This document shows, piece after piece, positions 15,615-22,232 of a stretch of 23,175 bases of DNA. The DNA comes from Clostridia bacterium. Lineage in GTDB: Bacteria > Bacillota_A > Clostridia > Oscillospirales > UBA929. Positions within the stretch are counted from its first letter, which is position 1; each line of letters opens with the position of its first letter. Both the position numbers and the translations under genes were made by a program. The notes under the pieces are model-generated. The model had not been told where the DNA came from, ran no database searches, and was given only the letters and a program-made list of their open reading frames with translations. Where the stretch lies: assembly GCA_026001245.1 (NCBI GenBank), contig BNZR01000017.1:1-23175 (forward strand). The letters are read 5' to 3'.

Positions 15615-15962
15615 ATGTCTGATAAACTTCGGGTTTTTCTTGGTAAATACAAGTTTGTTTTGTTGGTGGTGGCCGTTGGATTGGCCTTGTTGCTTTGGCC
15701 TAACGCCCCTCCGGTTGCGGCGGGCGGCGACGATGTGTCCAACATATCGAGTGATTTGGGGCAGACCTTGCAGGCTATGCTTGGGCAGACCGAGGGGGTC
15801 GGTTTTGTTCAGGTTTTGCTTACGGCCAAGGGCGCGGTGGTGGTTTGTGACGGCGCGGAGGATGCGGTGTCTCGCGCCCGCGTGATGGAGTCGGTCGCCG
15901 CCGCGACGGGGCTGGGCTACGACAAAATATCAGTAATTAAACGAAAGGACGGAATAAAATGA
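15615..15962 (+). CDS. spoIIIAG: Stage III sporulation protein AG, minimal form (115 aa)
   Basis: One membrane helix (about 11-28) and a soluble domain reading alpha (SDLGQTLQAMLGQT), beta (GFVQVLLT), beta (AVVVCDG), alpha (AVSRARVMESVAAATG), beta (KISVIKRKDG): a bare ring-building motif. In Bacillus, SpoIIIAG is about 230 residues and has a long insertion between the first two strands that makes the beta-barrel ring of the channel. Here those strands are joined by only a few residues. Operon position between AF and AH and the VIKRKDG ending make the assignment firm. The stop overlaps the spoIIIAH ATG. Confidence 0.9.
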   Translation: MSDKLRVFLGKYKFVLLVVAVGLALLLWPNAPPVAAGGDDVSNISSDLGQTLQAMLGQTEGVGFVQVLLTAKGAVVVCDGAEDAVSRARVMESVAAATGLGYDKISVIKRKDGIK

Positions 15963-16555
15963 GCATGTGGAAACGCAACGCCGTGGTGGCGACAGTGGTA
16001 CTCTTCGTATGCGTCGCGCTGTATCTAAGCTGGTCGTACAACAGAGGGGACGACCCCGACAAGGACGCCAACGGCAACCCCGTATACTCGAACATCGACA
16101 AGACGCTAAACCCCAGCGGTCAGGTCGGCGCGACGGCCACACCCTCCAGCAAGCCCGCCGCGAACGTGTCCCCCTCCGGCACGCCCTCTGCCGAGGACGC
16201 TTTCTTTACCGACCAGCGCGTCAGCCGCCAGAAAGCCCGCGACAGCGCGTTGTCTATCCTGAAGGACTTGGCCGCGCAGGATAATCTTACCGCCGAGCAG
16301 GCCACAAAAACCAACGCGGAGATAACCGCGCTGGCCGAGCAGGCCTTGACCGAGGCGCGGATCGAGGGCTTGGTCGTGGCCAAGGGCTTTAAGGACTGCG
16401 TGGCAATTTTGAACAGCAACGGTATCAGCGTTGTCGTCGCGCCCCCAAGCGGCGGTCTTACCGCCACGGACGTTGTGAAAATTCAGGACGTTGTGGTAAG
16501 CGAAACCAAAATCGGCATGGAAAACATACGCGTGCAAGAGGCAAGTATCGGTTGA
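15959..16555 (+). CDS. spoIIIAH: Stage III sporulation protein AH (198 aa)
   Basis: A single N-terminal membrane helix (about 7-25, AVVATVVLFVCVALYLSW), a polar Pro/Ser/Gly-rich linker (to about 80), then the domain beginning FFTDQRVSRQKARDSALSIL and ending with a beta-rich module (CVAILNSNGISVVVAPPSG...VQEASI) identify SpoIIIAH, the bitopic protein that binds SpoIIQ across the inter-membrane space. This DQRV/EKSRxxA-type helix is the most conserved part of the family. The final codons and stop contain the -35 of the next gene's promoter. Confidence 0.95.
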   Translation: MSMWKRNAVVATVVLFVCVALYLSWSYNRGDDPDKDANGNPVYSNIDKTLNPSGQVGATATPSSKPAANVSPSGTPSAEDAFFTDQRVSRQKARDSALSILKDLAAQDNLTAEQATKTNAEITALAEQALTEARIEGLVVAKGFKDCVAILNSNGISVVVAPPSGGLTATDVVKIQDVVVSETKIGMENIRVQEASIG

Positions 16556-16580
16556 CAGGCTGATTTACTAATGATATAAT
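16552..16580 (+). promoter_or_regulatory. Perfect consensus sigma-A promoter inside the spoIIIAH stop
   Basis: TTGACA (16552-16557) and TATAAT (16575-16580) are separated by exactly 17 bp, and TGA before the -10 makes it an extended -10 too. The -35 includes the TGA stop of spoIIIAH (16553-16555). Transcription should start near 16587, giving the Asp23 gene strong vegetative expression independent of the sporulation operon. Confidence 0.92.
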
Positions 16581-16601
16581 GTATACAAAGGGGGATTACC
16601 A

Positions 16602-16961
16602 ATGAGCGAGACGGTTCAGAATAAAGGCGCGGTGCATATCGCGGAGGACGTTGTGGCGTCCGTTGCGGCGTTGGCGGCTACGGAGGTTGACGGGGTTGCG
16701 TCACTGGCGGCGGGTGTGGATATTTCCGACTTTATCGGCAAGAAAAACCTGTCCAAGGGCGTTAAGTTAGTCATAACCGACGGCAGCGTGGTGGTCGATG
16801 TGTTCCTGCTGGTCAAGTACGGCGCGAAGGTGCAGGACGTGGCGCGCAAGGTTCAAACGTCCGTGCAAGGCGCGGTTGAGTCCATGACGGGGCTGGAGGT
16901 AACGGCGGTGAACGTCCACGTCAACGGAATCAGCTTTGACAAAGAGAGCAAGGGCAAATAG
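16602..16961 (+). CDS. Asp23/Gls24 family protein, YqhY-like (119 aa)
   Basis: The sequence has the Asp23/Gls24 pattern: GAVHIAEDVVASVAALAATEVDGVASL at the N-terminus, then KGVKLVITDGSVVVDVFLLVKYGAKVQDVARKVQTSVQGAVESMTGLEVTAVNVHVNGISF. In Bacillus the related yqhY lies just downstream of spoIIIA and the accBC genes; here accBC are absent and the gene follows spoIIIAH directly. Family members are membrane-associated or envelope-stress proteins, and YqhY has been linked to acetyl-CoA carboxylase control, but no function can be read from this sequence. AAAGGGGGA is the ribosome site. Its 3' end overlaps the convergent minus-strand gene by 32 bases. Confidence 0.92.
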   Translation: MSETVQNKGAVHIAEDVVASVAALAATEVDGVASLAAGVDISDFIGKKNLSKGVKLVITDGSVVVDVFLLVKYGAKVQDVARKVQTSVQGAVESMTGLEVTAVNVHVNGISFDKESKGK

Positions 16962-17319
16962 GGCGGGCAATATAGCCCGTATCTGTAAAAAATGTGTCGG
17001 CGGTGCGGATTATATAGGTCTCCGTGCCGCCGTACTCGCAACGCTCCCCGTCGATACGCAACGCGCCCTCATCGTAGGCCGCGAAGCGATATTCCAGTCT
17101 GTGCGGCTTAAATGCGAAGTCATTCCGCTTGAAAAAATTATACATATGCCGGGCGTTTTTAAACATTGTCTCGGCGCGGCGAAGCAGAAAACGCTCTGTC
17201 ATCTCGTAAAAACGGTCGATACTGCGGATATTTGTGACGGGCAAGCTTATGCTCGCGGAAAAAATCTCAGCCCCGTCATGAGTGTAGGATTTTGTAATCT
17301 CGCGGCTTGTTATCTCCAT
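16930..17319 (-). CDS. DUF3298-like protein, divergent and probably truncated (129 aa)
   Basis: The N-terminal SYTHDGAEIFSASISLPVT, the helix with FYEMTERFLLRRAETMF, and FAFKPHRLEYRFAAYDEGALRIDGERCEYGGTETYIIRTADTFFTDTGY line up with the clostridial DUF3298/RsiV-like pattern 'SYTYxGVxIL..I.YP ... FPFxPYEa.VTYN...S...D.YEYTGGAHGNT.R.SDTW...TG'. Full members continue for about 80 more residues. Here the frame enters the 3' end of the Asp23 gene and ends in ARPICPCSLCQS, so the C-terminal half seems lost. ATG 17319 has an excellent AAGGAGGG site (17327-17334) 7 nt upstream, but that site is one arm of a terminator hairpin. No promoter is apparent. The family match is from memory of the pattern. 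Confidence 0.6.
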   Translation of the reverse strand: MEITSREITKSYTHDGAEIFSASISLPVTNIRSIDRFYEMTERFLLRRAETMFKNARHMYNFFKRNDFAFKPHRLEYRFAAYDEGALRIDGERCEYGGTETYIIRTADTFFTDTGYIARPICPCSLCQS

Positions 17320-17320
17320 A

Positions 17321-17363
17321 AAAAATCCCTCCTTGGACAGTATATTCCAAGGGAGGGATTTTT
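17321..17363. terminator. Bidirectional hairpin terminator holding a Shine-Dalgarno
   Basis: The arm 17321-17337 pairs with 17346-17363 (17 bp, one bulged G) around an 8-nt loop. On the plus strand the stem runs out into TTTTT and can stop transcripts from the Asp23 gene. On the minus strand it lies about 50 nt after the NTF2-like gene stop and runs out into TTTTTT, ending the hydrolase-to-NTF2-like operon. The same minus-strand arm contains AAGGAGGG, the ribosome site of the DUF3298-like gene, so transcripts that pass the terminator would carry it base-paired. Confidence 0.85.
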
Positions 17364-17377
17364 GTTAACGCGACATC

Positions 17378-17411
17378 CTATCGGCTGATAGGGTATGCTA
17401 TCAACTGATAG
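17378..17411. repeat. Two CTATCANNTGATAG-type palindromes in tandem
   Basis: CTATCGGCTGATAG (17378-17391) and CTATCAACTGATAG (17398-17411) lie 20 bp apart (start to start) between the NTF2-like gene stop and the terminator. They belong to a set of five related palindromes in this window (others at 18706-18719, 21230-21243 and 21246-21259). Confidence 0.85.
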
Positions 17412-17413
17412 GG

Positions 17414-17794
17414 TTACACCACCGTGATGGGGACATCGGTGCTTTGGCCGCCGATGATCTTCCAGCCGCCCGCGCCTTTGTGAAAGATTATCGTGTTGCG
17501 GGTCTGCACGGGATGGGGGTCGTTCTCGCGCATTTTTATGATGTAGTCGGTGGCCGTCAGTACCGCGCAGTTTTCGTCAAACACCCGCACGGACTGGTTT
17601 TCGCTTGTCCACTTGGCGTAGTTGATCAAGCCTTTGCTTAGCATTTCCAGTAGCTCGTCGCGGGTGAAGCTCTGGCCAAGATAGTTCGTCCAGACAAATT
17701 CAGGGTCACAAAACTCCAAAATCGCCTGCGACAGCCCCTGCATTACAGAGTGGCGGTATTGGTTGTAAATATTCTGAAAAACGATGTGATTCAT
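17414..17794 (-). CDS. NTF2-like/DUF4440 family protein (126 aa)
   Basis: The length, an N-terminal helix (VFQNIYNQYRHSVMQGLSQAILEFC), and a curved-sheet half with VRVFDENCAVLTATDYIIKM, TRNTIIFHKGAGGWKIIGGQSTD are typical of the SnoaL/DUF4440 branch of the NTF2-like fold, used for small-molecule binding or as a non-catalytic domain. No catalytic residues can be assigned. AGGAGG lies 9 nt before ATG 17794, partly within the last codons and stop of the upstream peptidase gene, so it is the last gene of that operon. Confidence 0.8.
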   Translation of the reverse strand: MNHIVFQNIYNQYRHSVMQGLSQAILEFCDPEFVWTNYLGQSFTRDELLEMLSKGLINYAKWTSENQSVRVFDENCAVLTATDYIIKMRENDPHPVQTRNTIIFHKGAGGWKIIGGQSTDVPITVV

Positions 17795-17807
17795 GGCTTT
17801 ATTCCTC

Positions 17808-19493
17808 CTAATTGTTGTCCAAGTACGCCAATGTGGCGTTTTTGACGGACTCGAATGTTTCCTCGGTGAAAGGCGATGGCAACTTCGCGGCGGCCAATAG
17901 CTCCGTAAAGGTCTTCGTCCCGGCGAAGGACACGAAGGTTTTGTACTTCTCCCAAGCCGCCTTGCGGTCGCTCTGCGCCAGCGACCAGAAGTGCAGGGCT
18001 ACGGTCTGCGCCAAGCAATAGTCGATGTAGTAGAACGGACGCTCGTAGATATGGCTTTGAATCTGCCAGCGGCGGCCCTCCTCAAAGAACGGAACCCCGG
18101 CAAAATCCAAGTGCGGGCGGTATTTGCGCTCCAGGTCGAGATAGGCGGCATTGCGCTCGGCGGGTGTGAGATTTGGGTTTTCATAGGCGATATGCTGGAA
18201 CTCGTCCACAATACAGCCATAGGGAATGAACGAAAACGCCCCTGCAAGATGCGCGTAGCGGAACTTTTTCGCGTCGTCAAAGAAGTTTTCCATCCAAGGC
18301 CAGGTTAGGAATTCCATTGACATGCTGTGAACTTCACACGATTCGTAGGTAGCCGAGCGTTGGCTGTACAGCTTGATGGCGGGGTTGCGCGTCGCGCTGT
18401 AGCCCGCAAAGGCGTGGCCGGCCTCGTGGGTCAAAACCTCGATATCGCCTGTGGTTCCGTTAAAATTGGCGAAAATAAACGGGAAGTTGAGGTCGGGAAT
18501 ATCGGCGCAGTAGCCGCCCCCGGCCTTGCCGTCACGCGACAGCACGTCAAACAAATCGTGTTCAAGCATGAAGTTGAAAAACTGCGAGGTTTCGGGCGAC
18601 AGCTCGTCGTACATCTTGCGTCCCTGTTCAAAAATCTGGTCGGGCGTGCCTTTGGGGACGGCGTTCCCGTCGGAAAACAGCACGTCGTCGTCATAAAACT
18701 TCAACCTATCAAGTGATAGGCGGCCGGCTTGGTCGGCTTTCAGGCGACTTGTAATCGGCACAAGCTTCGCCGCAACCAAGTCGCGAAACGCCTTGACTTC
18801 CGTTTGCGCGTAGGAATTGCGCTGCATTTCATAGTAGCCGAGCTGAATATAGTCGTCAAAGCCGAGCTTTTTCGCCTTTGCGGTGCGTAGCTTGACCAGC
18901 TTGTCAAAATATTCGTCCAGCTCGTCCTTGTGCGCGTTCAAAAAGCCCGCGTCGGCGCGGAACGCCGCTTCACGAATCGTGCGGTCTTTGTGCTGTTTGT
19001 AGAACGTCAGCTGGGAGCGAGTCAGCGTCTTGCCGTCGAAGTCGATTTTGGCCGAAGCCAACAGTTTGACGTATTCGGAGACGAGCTTGTTCTCTGCCTG
19101 GCTGTCCGCAATGATGGCGGGAGAGAAGGTTTTCAACTCCATCTCAAGGTTTTTGAAGGTCAACGCGCCGAACTCCCGCTCCAACGCGGCGCGGTGCTTT
19201 GAGACAACCACCGCTTTGTTGAAATTCTGAACATATTCGTTCAATTTAGGCCATGTTTCATCGTAATATGCCTTCTCCGCGTCATAAAACGCGTCAGTTG
19301 TGTTGATGCTGTTGCGAATATAGGCCACGTTGTGTTGCGTGAAAAACGCCCGAATCAGCTTGTCCTCCTCCAGCACGGCCGAGATCGCCTGTTCGGGCGT
19401 TTCGGCGGCGGTGAGCAGGTCGGTGACGCGTTTCAGCGCGGCGGAGTTTGCCTCAAAGTCGGCGCGTTTGTACGGAATTTCTGTGAATTTCAT
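17808..19493 (-). CDS. M3 family oligoendopeptidase, PepF-like (561 aa)
   Basis: This cytoplasmic zinc metallopeptidase of family M3 cuts short peptides. The zinc motif is THEAGHAFAGY (H356, E357, H360) and the third ligand is probably E387 in SCEVHSMSMEFL, about 27 residues later as in thimet-type enzymes. The rest is the all-helical M3 fold, with GGGYCADIPDLNFPFIFANFNGT before the zinc motif and a Tyr-rich C-terminal substrate region (ERPFYYIDYCLAQ). Length is normal for the family. AAAGGAG lies 7 nt before ATG 19493, and the start overlaps the ddl stop (ATGA). A CTATCAAGTGATAG palindrome lies in the coding region at 18706-18719. Confidence 0.94.
   Translation of the reverse strand: MKFTEIPYKRADFEANSAALKRVTDLLTAAETPEQAISAVLEEDKLIRAFFTQHNVAYIRNSINTTDAFYDAEKAYYDETWPKLNEYVQNFNKAVVVSKHRAALEREFGALTFKNLEMELKTFSPAIIADSQAENKLVSEYVKLLASAKIDFDGKTLTRSQLTFYKQHKDRTIREAAFRADAGFLNAHKDELDEYFDKLVKLRTAKAKKLGFDDYIQLGYYEMQRNSYAQTEVKAFRDLVAAKLVPITSRLKADQAGRLSLDRLKFYDDDVLFSDGNAVPKGTPDQIFEQGRKMYDELSPETSQFFNFMLEHDLFDVLSRDGKAGGGYCADIPDLNFPFIFANFNGTTGDIEVLTHEAGHAFAGYSATRNPAIKLYSQRSATYESCEVHSMSMEFLTWPWMENFFDDAKKFRYAHLAGAFSFIPYGCIVDEFQHIAYENPNLTPAERNAAYLDLERKYRPHLDFAGVPFFEEGRRWQIQSHIYERPFYYIDYCLAQTVALHFWSLAQSDRKAAWEKYKTFVSFAGTKTFTELLAAAKLPSPFTEETFESVKNATLAYLDNN
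18706..18719. repeat. CTATCANNTGATAG palindrome inside the oligoendopeptidase gene
   Basis: CTATCAAGTGATAG, extended to CCTATCAAGTGATAGG (18705-18720). On the coding strand it writes RLSLDRL without breaking the frame. Its inner base pairs and spacing match the copies at 17378, 17398, 21230 and 21246. Confidence 0.85.
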
Positions 19494-20650
19494 AGTTTTG
19501 CTCCTTTCAAGCCACTCTTTTGTGCTAAAATATTGGTGGGTATCGTAGTCATCAGCGCGTCGCGGACGCGGCGGCGTTTTAGCGCAAGCCGCAACATTTC
19601 GTCCAAAAGCGCGGAAAAACTCAAGCCTGAGGCCTCCCAGAGGTAAAAGCTCAACGAGCCGGGGATCGTATTCAGCTCGTTGATGTAGATTTGACCGTCG
19701 CCGTCAATCATGCAGTCCACGCGGGCGCAACCCGAACAGCCCAACGCATTGAACGCGGCAACCGACAGCTCTTGAACACGTTTTGTGATTTCAGCGGACA
19801 ACTTCGCGGGTAGCTCTCGCCCGCCTGATCCCATGCCCTTGCCGGAATTTGTCTTGCCGCCGCTTAGGTATTTATCCTGATAACTCAAGAATTCATCGCC
19901 GCTGAAGGGTCGTTCGCAGACCGAGGCGCGAGCCGATTCCCAGTCCCCAAGTACCGCGCAGTTGACCTCTTTCATCGGATTTAGGCAGGGTTCTATTAAC
20001 ACATTAAGTGTGAATTTGAACGCCAGTTCCAACGCGTCCCGCAAAGCTTTACGGTCGGATACCTTGGAAATCCCGACGCTTGACCCCAAGTCCGCAGGCT
20101 TGACAATCATCGGATATTCAAAACTTTTTTCGATGATTTCAGGCGTATTATCAGAGTGTTTTGCGGAGTTAAGCAATATTCCGTCCAAAACAGGCAATCC
20201 GGACGCTCGCAACACCGCCTTGGCGGCGTGCTTGTTCATCGAAAGTGCCGCGCTTAGCACGTCGCAACCCGCGTATGGCAGAGCAACGGCCTCGCACAGC
20301 CCCGCGACCGTGCCGTCCTCGCTGTAGGTGCCATGCACGACCGGCAAAGCCACGTGCAAAGGCGTTTCCTTAGTGCCAAATTTGGCCGGATAGCGCGACA
20401 TAACCGTGCCGTTGCCACTGTTTGTCAGGACGACCGGGTAACCTTTCTTGAGCAGCGCGGGTATGTCACGGAACGCGGAAATCGAGGTGAAATCCTTGCC
20501 GCTGTAAAGGCGGCCGTCCTTGGTGATGTAGACGGGGACTGGATTGTAACGCTCCGCGTCCAGCGCGGCTATCGCCTGCATGGCCGAGATTATGGAAACC
20601 TCGTGTTCCACGCTCCTACCGCCCAAAAACACCGCAACATTGGTTTTCAT
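19490..20650 (-). CDS. ddl: D-alanine-D-alanine ligase (386 aa)
   Basis: Ddl makes the D-Ala-D-Ala dipeptide that MurF adds to the peptidoglycan precursor. Motifs seen: FLGGRSVEHEVSIISA (E15), VVHGTYSEDGTVAGLCE (a Ser replaces the usual Gly before EDG), LSMNKHAAK, the ATP-grasp lysine region MIVKPADLGSSVGISK (K184), the metal ligand Asp in ARVDCMID (D302), and INELNTIPGSLS (E325, N327). It lies 20 nt downstream of the murF stop, with AGGGGGA 9 nt before ATG 20650. The next gene overlaps its stop. Substrate specificity (D-Ala versus D-Lac/D-Ser) cannot be set from sequence alone, but the presence of murF favours the standard role. Confidence 0.95.
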   Translation of the reverse strand: MKTNVAVFLGGRSVEHEVSIISAMQAIAALDAERYNPVPVYITKDGRLYSGKDFTSISAFRDIPALLKKGYPVVLTNSGNGTVMSRYPAKFGTKETPLHVALPVVHGTYSEDGTVAGLCEAVALPYAGCDVLSAALSMNKHAAKAVLRASGLPVLDGILLNSAKHSDNTPEIIEKSFEYPMIVKPADLGSSVGISKVSDRKALRDALELAFKFTLNVLIEPCLNPMKEVNCAVLGDWESARASVCERPFSGDEFLSYQDKYLSGGKTNSGKGMGSGGRELPAKLSAEITKRVQELSVAAFNALGCSGCARVDCMIDGDGQIYINELNTIPGSLSFYLWEASGLSFSALLDEMLRLALKRRRVRDALMTTIPTNILAQKSGLKGAKL

Positions 20651-20670
20651 ATTGCATTTTCCCCCTAAAT

Positions 20671-21858
20671 TTAGAAATTATCGGGTAAATCGTTGCATAA
20701 AAGTACGATTTTATCAAGTTGACTTACTTTCTCCGCCAGCTTAAGCGCGTCCTGAACCGTATCCACAATATCTAGTTGGGTGAATCCGGCGTATTTTACA
20801 CCCTCGGCTATCGGCTCTGTCTGTTTTGCGCCCACTAAAATGATGTGATTGCAAACTTTTGCGGCGTTTGCGCCGAATTCGCGGTTCAATTCCGCGGCGC
20901 GATCCCCCAGCTCGACCATGCCGGGCGTTATCAATATCTTGTGTCCGCTGAACAGCCCCAAAGTTTCAAGCGCGGCCGCCGCCCCGTTGGGATTGGCGTT
21001 ATAGGAGTCGTCGATGATGGTATAGCCGGAAGCTTTAACCAATTCCAGACGGTGCGGCACGGGTGGAAGCGCCCGGACAGCGGGTATTAGTTGTGCGAAT
21101 TTCACACCCATCGTGTGTGCAACGGCCACCGCACCGACGACATTAAGCACGTTGTGGCGACCCAGCAGAGAGGTCGTAAAGTCGTGTTCCTCGCCGCCCG
21201 GCGCACGAATCGTGAAGCGAGAGCCTTGGCTATCAACTGATAGGGCTATCACTTGATAGGTTGCCGCGTGGTCTATCGCGTAGGTCACAACGTTGCCGAT
21301 GTCCGGTAAGGTGTTGCGAATCGGCTCGCTGTCGAGGTTCAGGAATATGCGGCCATTTGCGCCTAGAACCGCATCAACCAGCTCAAATTTTGCGGTTTTT
21401 ACGGTCTCTAGGTTTCCAAAAGTGTCAAGATGTTGCTCGCCTACCGAGGTCAGCACACCTATTGTGGGATGAACCAGTTCACAAAGCTCGCGCACGTCGC
21501 CGAGATGACGCGCCCCCATCTCCGTGACGAATATCTCGTGAGTCGGTTTCAGCCGTTCGCGTATCGTGCGGACAACACCCATCGTTGTATTGTAGCTTTC
21601 AGGAGTCATTAACGTCTCAAAACGCAGGGAAAGCAGTCGATTAAGTATGAATTTCATCGTAGTTTTGCCGTAGCTTCCCGTCACTCCGACGACCTTGAGC
21701 TTGGGCATTGAGGTCAGGATTTTTCTCGCATCGTTGATGTACCAACGGTTTATCAGCATTTGCACCGGCAGGGTTATCCAATGCGCCAGCAAGACAACAA
21801 ATGGCGATAAAATATACAATACAGGTAGCAATATAAGGGCAATTTGCGGGGTTTTCAA
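20671..21858 (-). CDS. murF: MurF-type Mur ligase, catalytic part of a frameshifted gene (395-codon frame)
   Basis: MurF adds D-Ala-D-Ala to UDP-MurNAc-tripeptide. This frame holds the ATP loop GVTGSYGKTTMKF (K65, T66), PESYNTTMGVVRTIR, TEMGARHLGDV, SVGEQHLDTFG, the central Mur-ligase domain with IDDSYNANPNG and the C-terminal domain with GMVELG. It opens with TTG at 21858 directly in a membrane helix (IALILLPVLYILSPFVVLLAHW) and INRWYINDARKIL, which in clostridial homologues is the middle of a ~515-residue protein. The matching N-terminal part lies upstream in the other frame (to 22210). TTG has no good ribosome site, so I read this as the second half of one gene. Confidence 0.9.
   Translation of the reverse strand: MKTPQIALILLPVLYILSPFVVLLAHWITLPVQMLINRWYINDARKILTSMPKLKVVGVTGSYGKTTMKFILNRLLSLRFETLMTPESYNTTMGVVRTIRERLKPTHEIFVTEMGARHLGDVRELCELVHPTIGVLTSVGEQHLDTFGNLETVKTAKFELVDAVLGANGRIFLNLDSEPIRNTLPDIGNVVTYAIDHAATYQVIALSVDSQGSRFTIRAPGGEEHDFTTSLLGRHNVLNVVGAVAVAHTMGVKFAQLIPAVRALPPVPHRLELVKASGYTIIDDSYNANPNGAAAALETLGLFSGHKILITPGMVELGDRAAELNREFGANAAKVCNHIILVGAKQTEPIAEGVKYAGFTQLDIVDTVQDALKLAEKVSQLDKIVLLCNDLPDNF
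21230..21259. repeat. Two CTATCANNTGATAG palindromes inside murF
   Basis: CTATCAACTGATAG (21230-21243) and CTATCACTTGATAG (21246-21259) lie 16 bp apart (start to start). On the coding strand they write YQVIALSVDS without breaking the frame. The first is identical to the copy at 17398-17411. Confidence 0.85.
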
Positions 21859-22210
21859 ATCGTAAATATACGATAAAAGCGAGAATCAGCCAAATTACGC
21901 TCTCCACAGCCAGCAATCTAATCACGCGAGATGTGTATTTTAGCGGTTTTTTCGCCTTTTTCGGGCGATTTATCCATGATTGCAGGGCTAAAAGTGCGAT
22001 TACAGCTATATAAATCCAATCCTTAGCGATGAACGAGGTCAGCGCGATGGCCGCACAGGGCCAATAATTGCTGTAAAAATCACCCGCCGAACGCTTCAGC
22101 CACAGCTGATAGGCCGGGGTATGATACGAGGACAGCTGCAGCATATGCACAGGAAAAAGTGACGAAAATAATACTGAAATCGCAAAAATCGCGCAGATAG
22201 CTATGGTCAA
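21848..22210 (-). CDS. murF: N-terminal membrane part of the frameshifted murF
   Basis: Starting at TTG 22210 (AAAGGAAG 8 nt upstream; GTG 22219 is too close to that site), the frame encodes a membrane helix, the conserved VHMLQLSSYHTPAYQLWLKR, a second hydrophobic segment, then PLKYTSRVIRLLAVESVIWLILAFIVYLRFEN. This is the N-terminal membrane region of clostridial membrane-anchored Mur ligases. At AAAACCCC (21848-21855) the frame must shift by one base to continue as PQIALILLPVLYILSP, the start of the ligase frame. Without a shift the frame runs on to 21641 in nonsense. The rejoined protein would have about 512 residues. Confidence 0.8.
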
Positions 22211-22232
22211 AATACACACTTCCTTTTGGATT

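Noticed and set aside
16936..17388. 150-codon plus-strand frame after the Asp23 gene
   Set aside because: It starts inside the Asp23 gene, has no ribosome site, and is antisense to the DUF3298-like frame, which has a strong site and family resemblance.
17378..17411. TetR operators (tetO)
   Set aside because: The arms match, but the centre is two bases, not one; no tetR or tet efflux gene is present; three copies of the motif lie inside genes.
21641..21847. C-terminal 69 codons of the upstream murF frame (ANCPYIATC...)
   Set aside because: They overlap the conserved ATP-loop region of the ligase in another frame and resemble no protein; they are what follows a frameshift.
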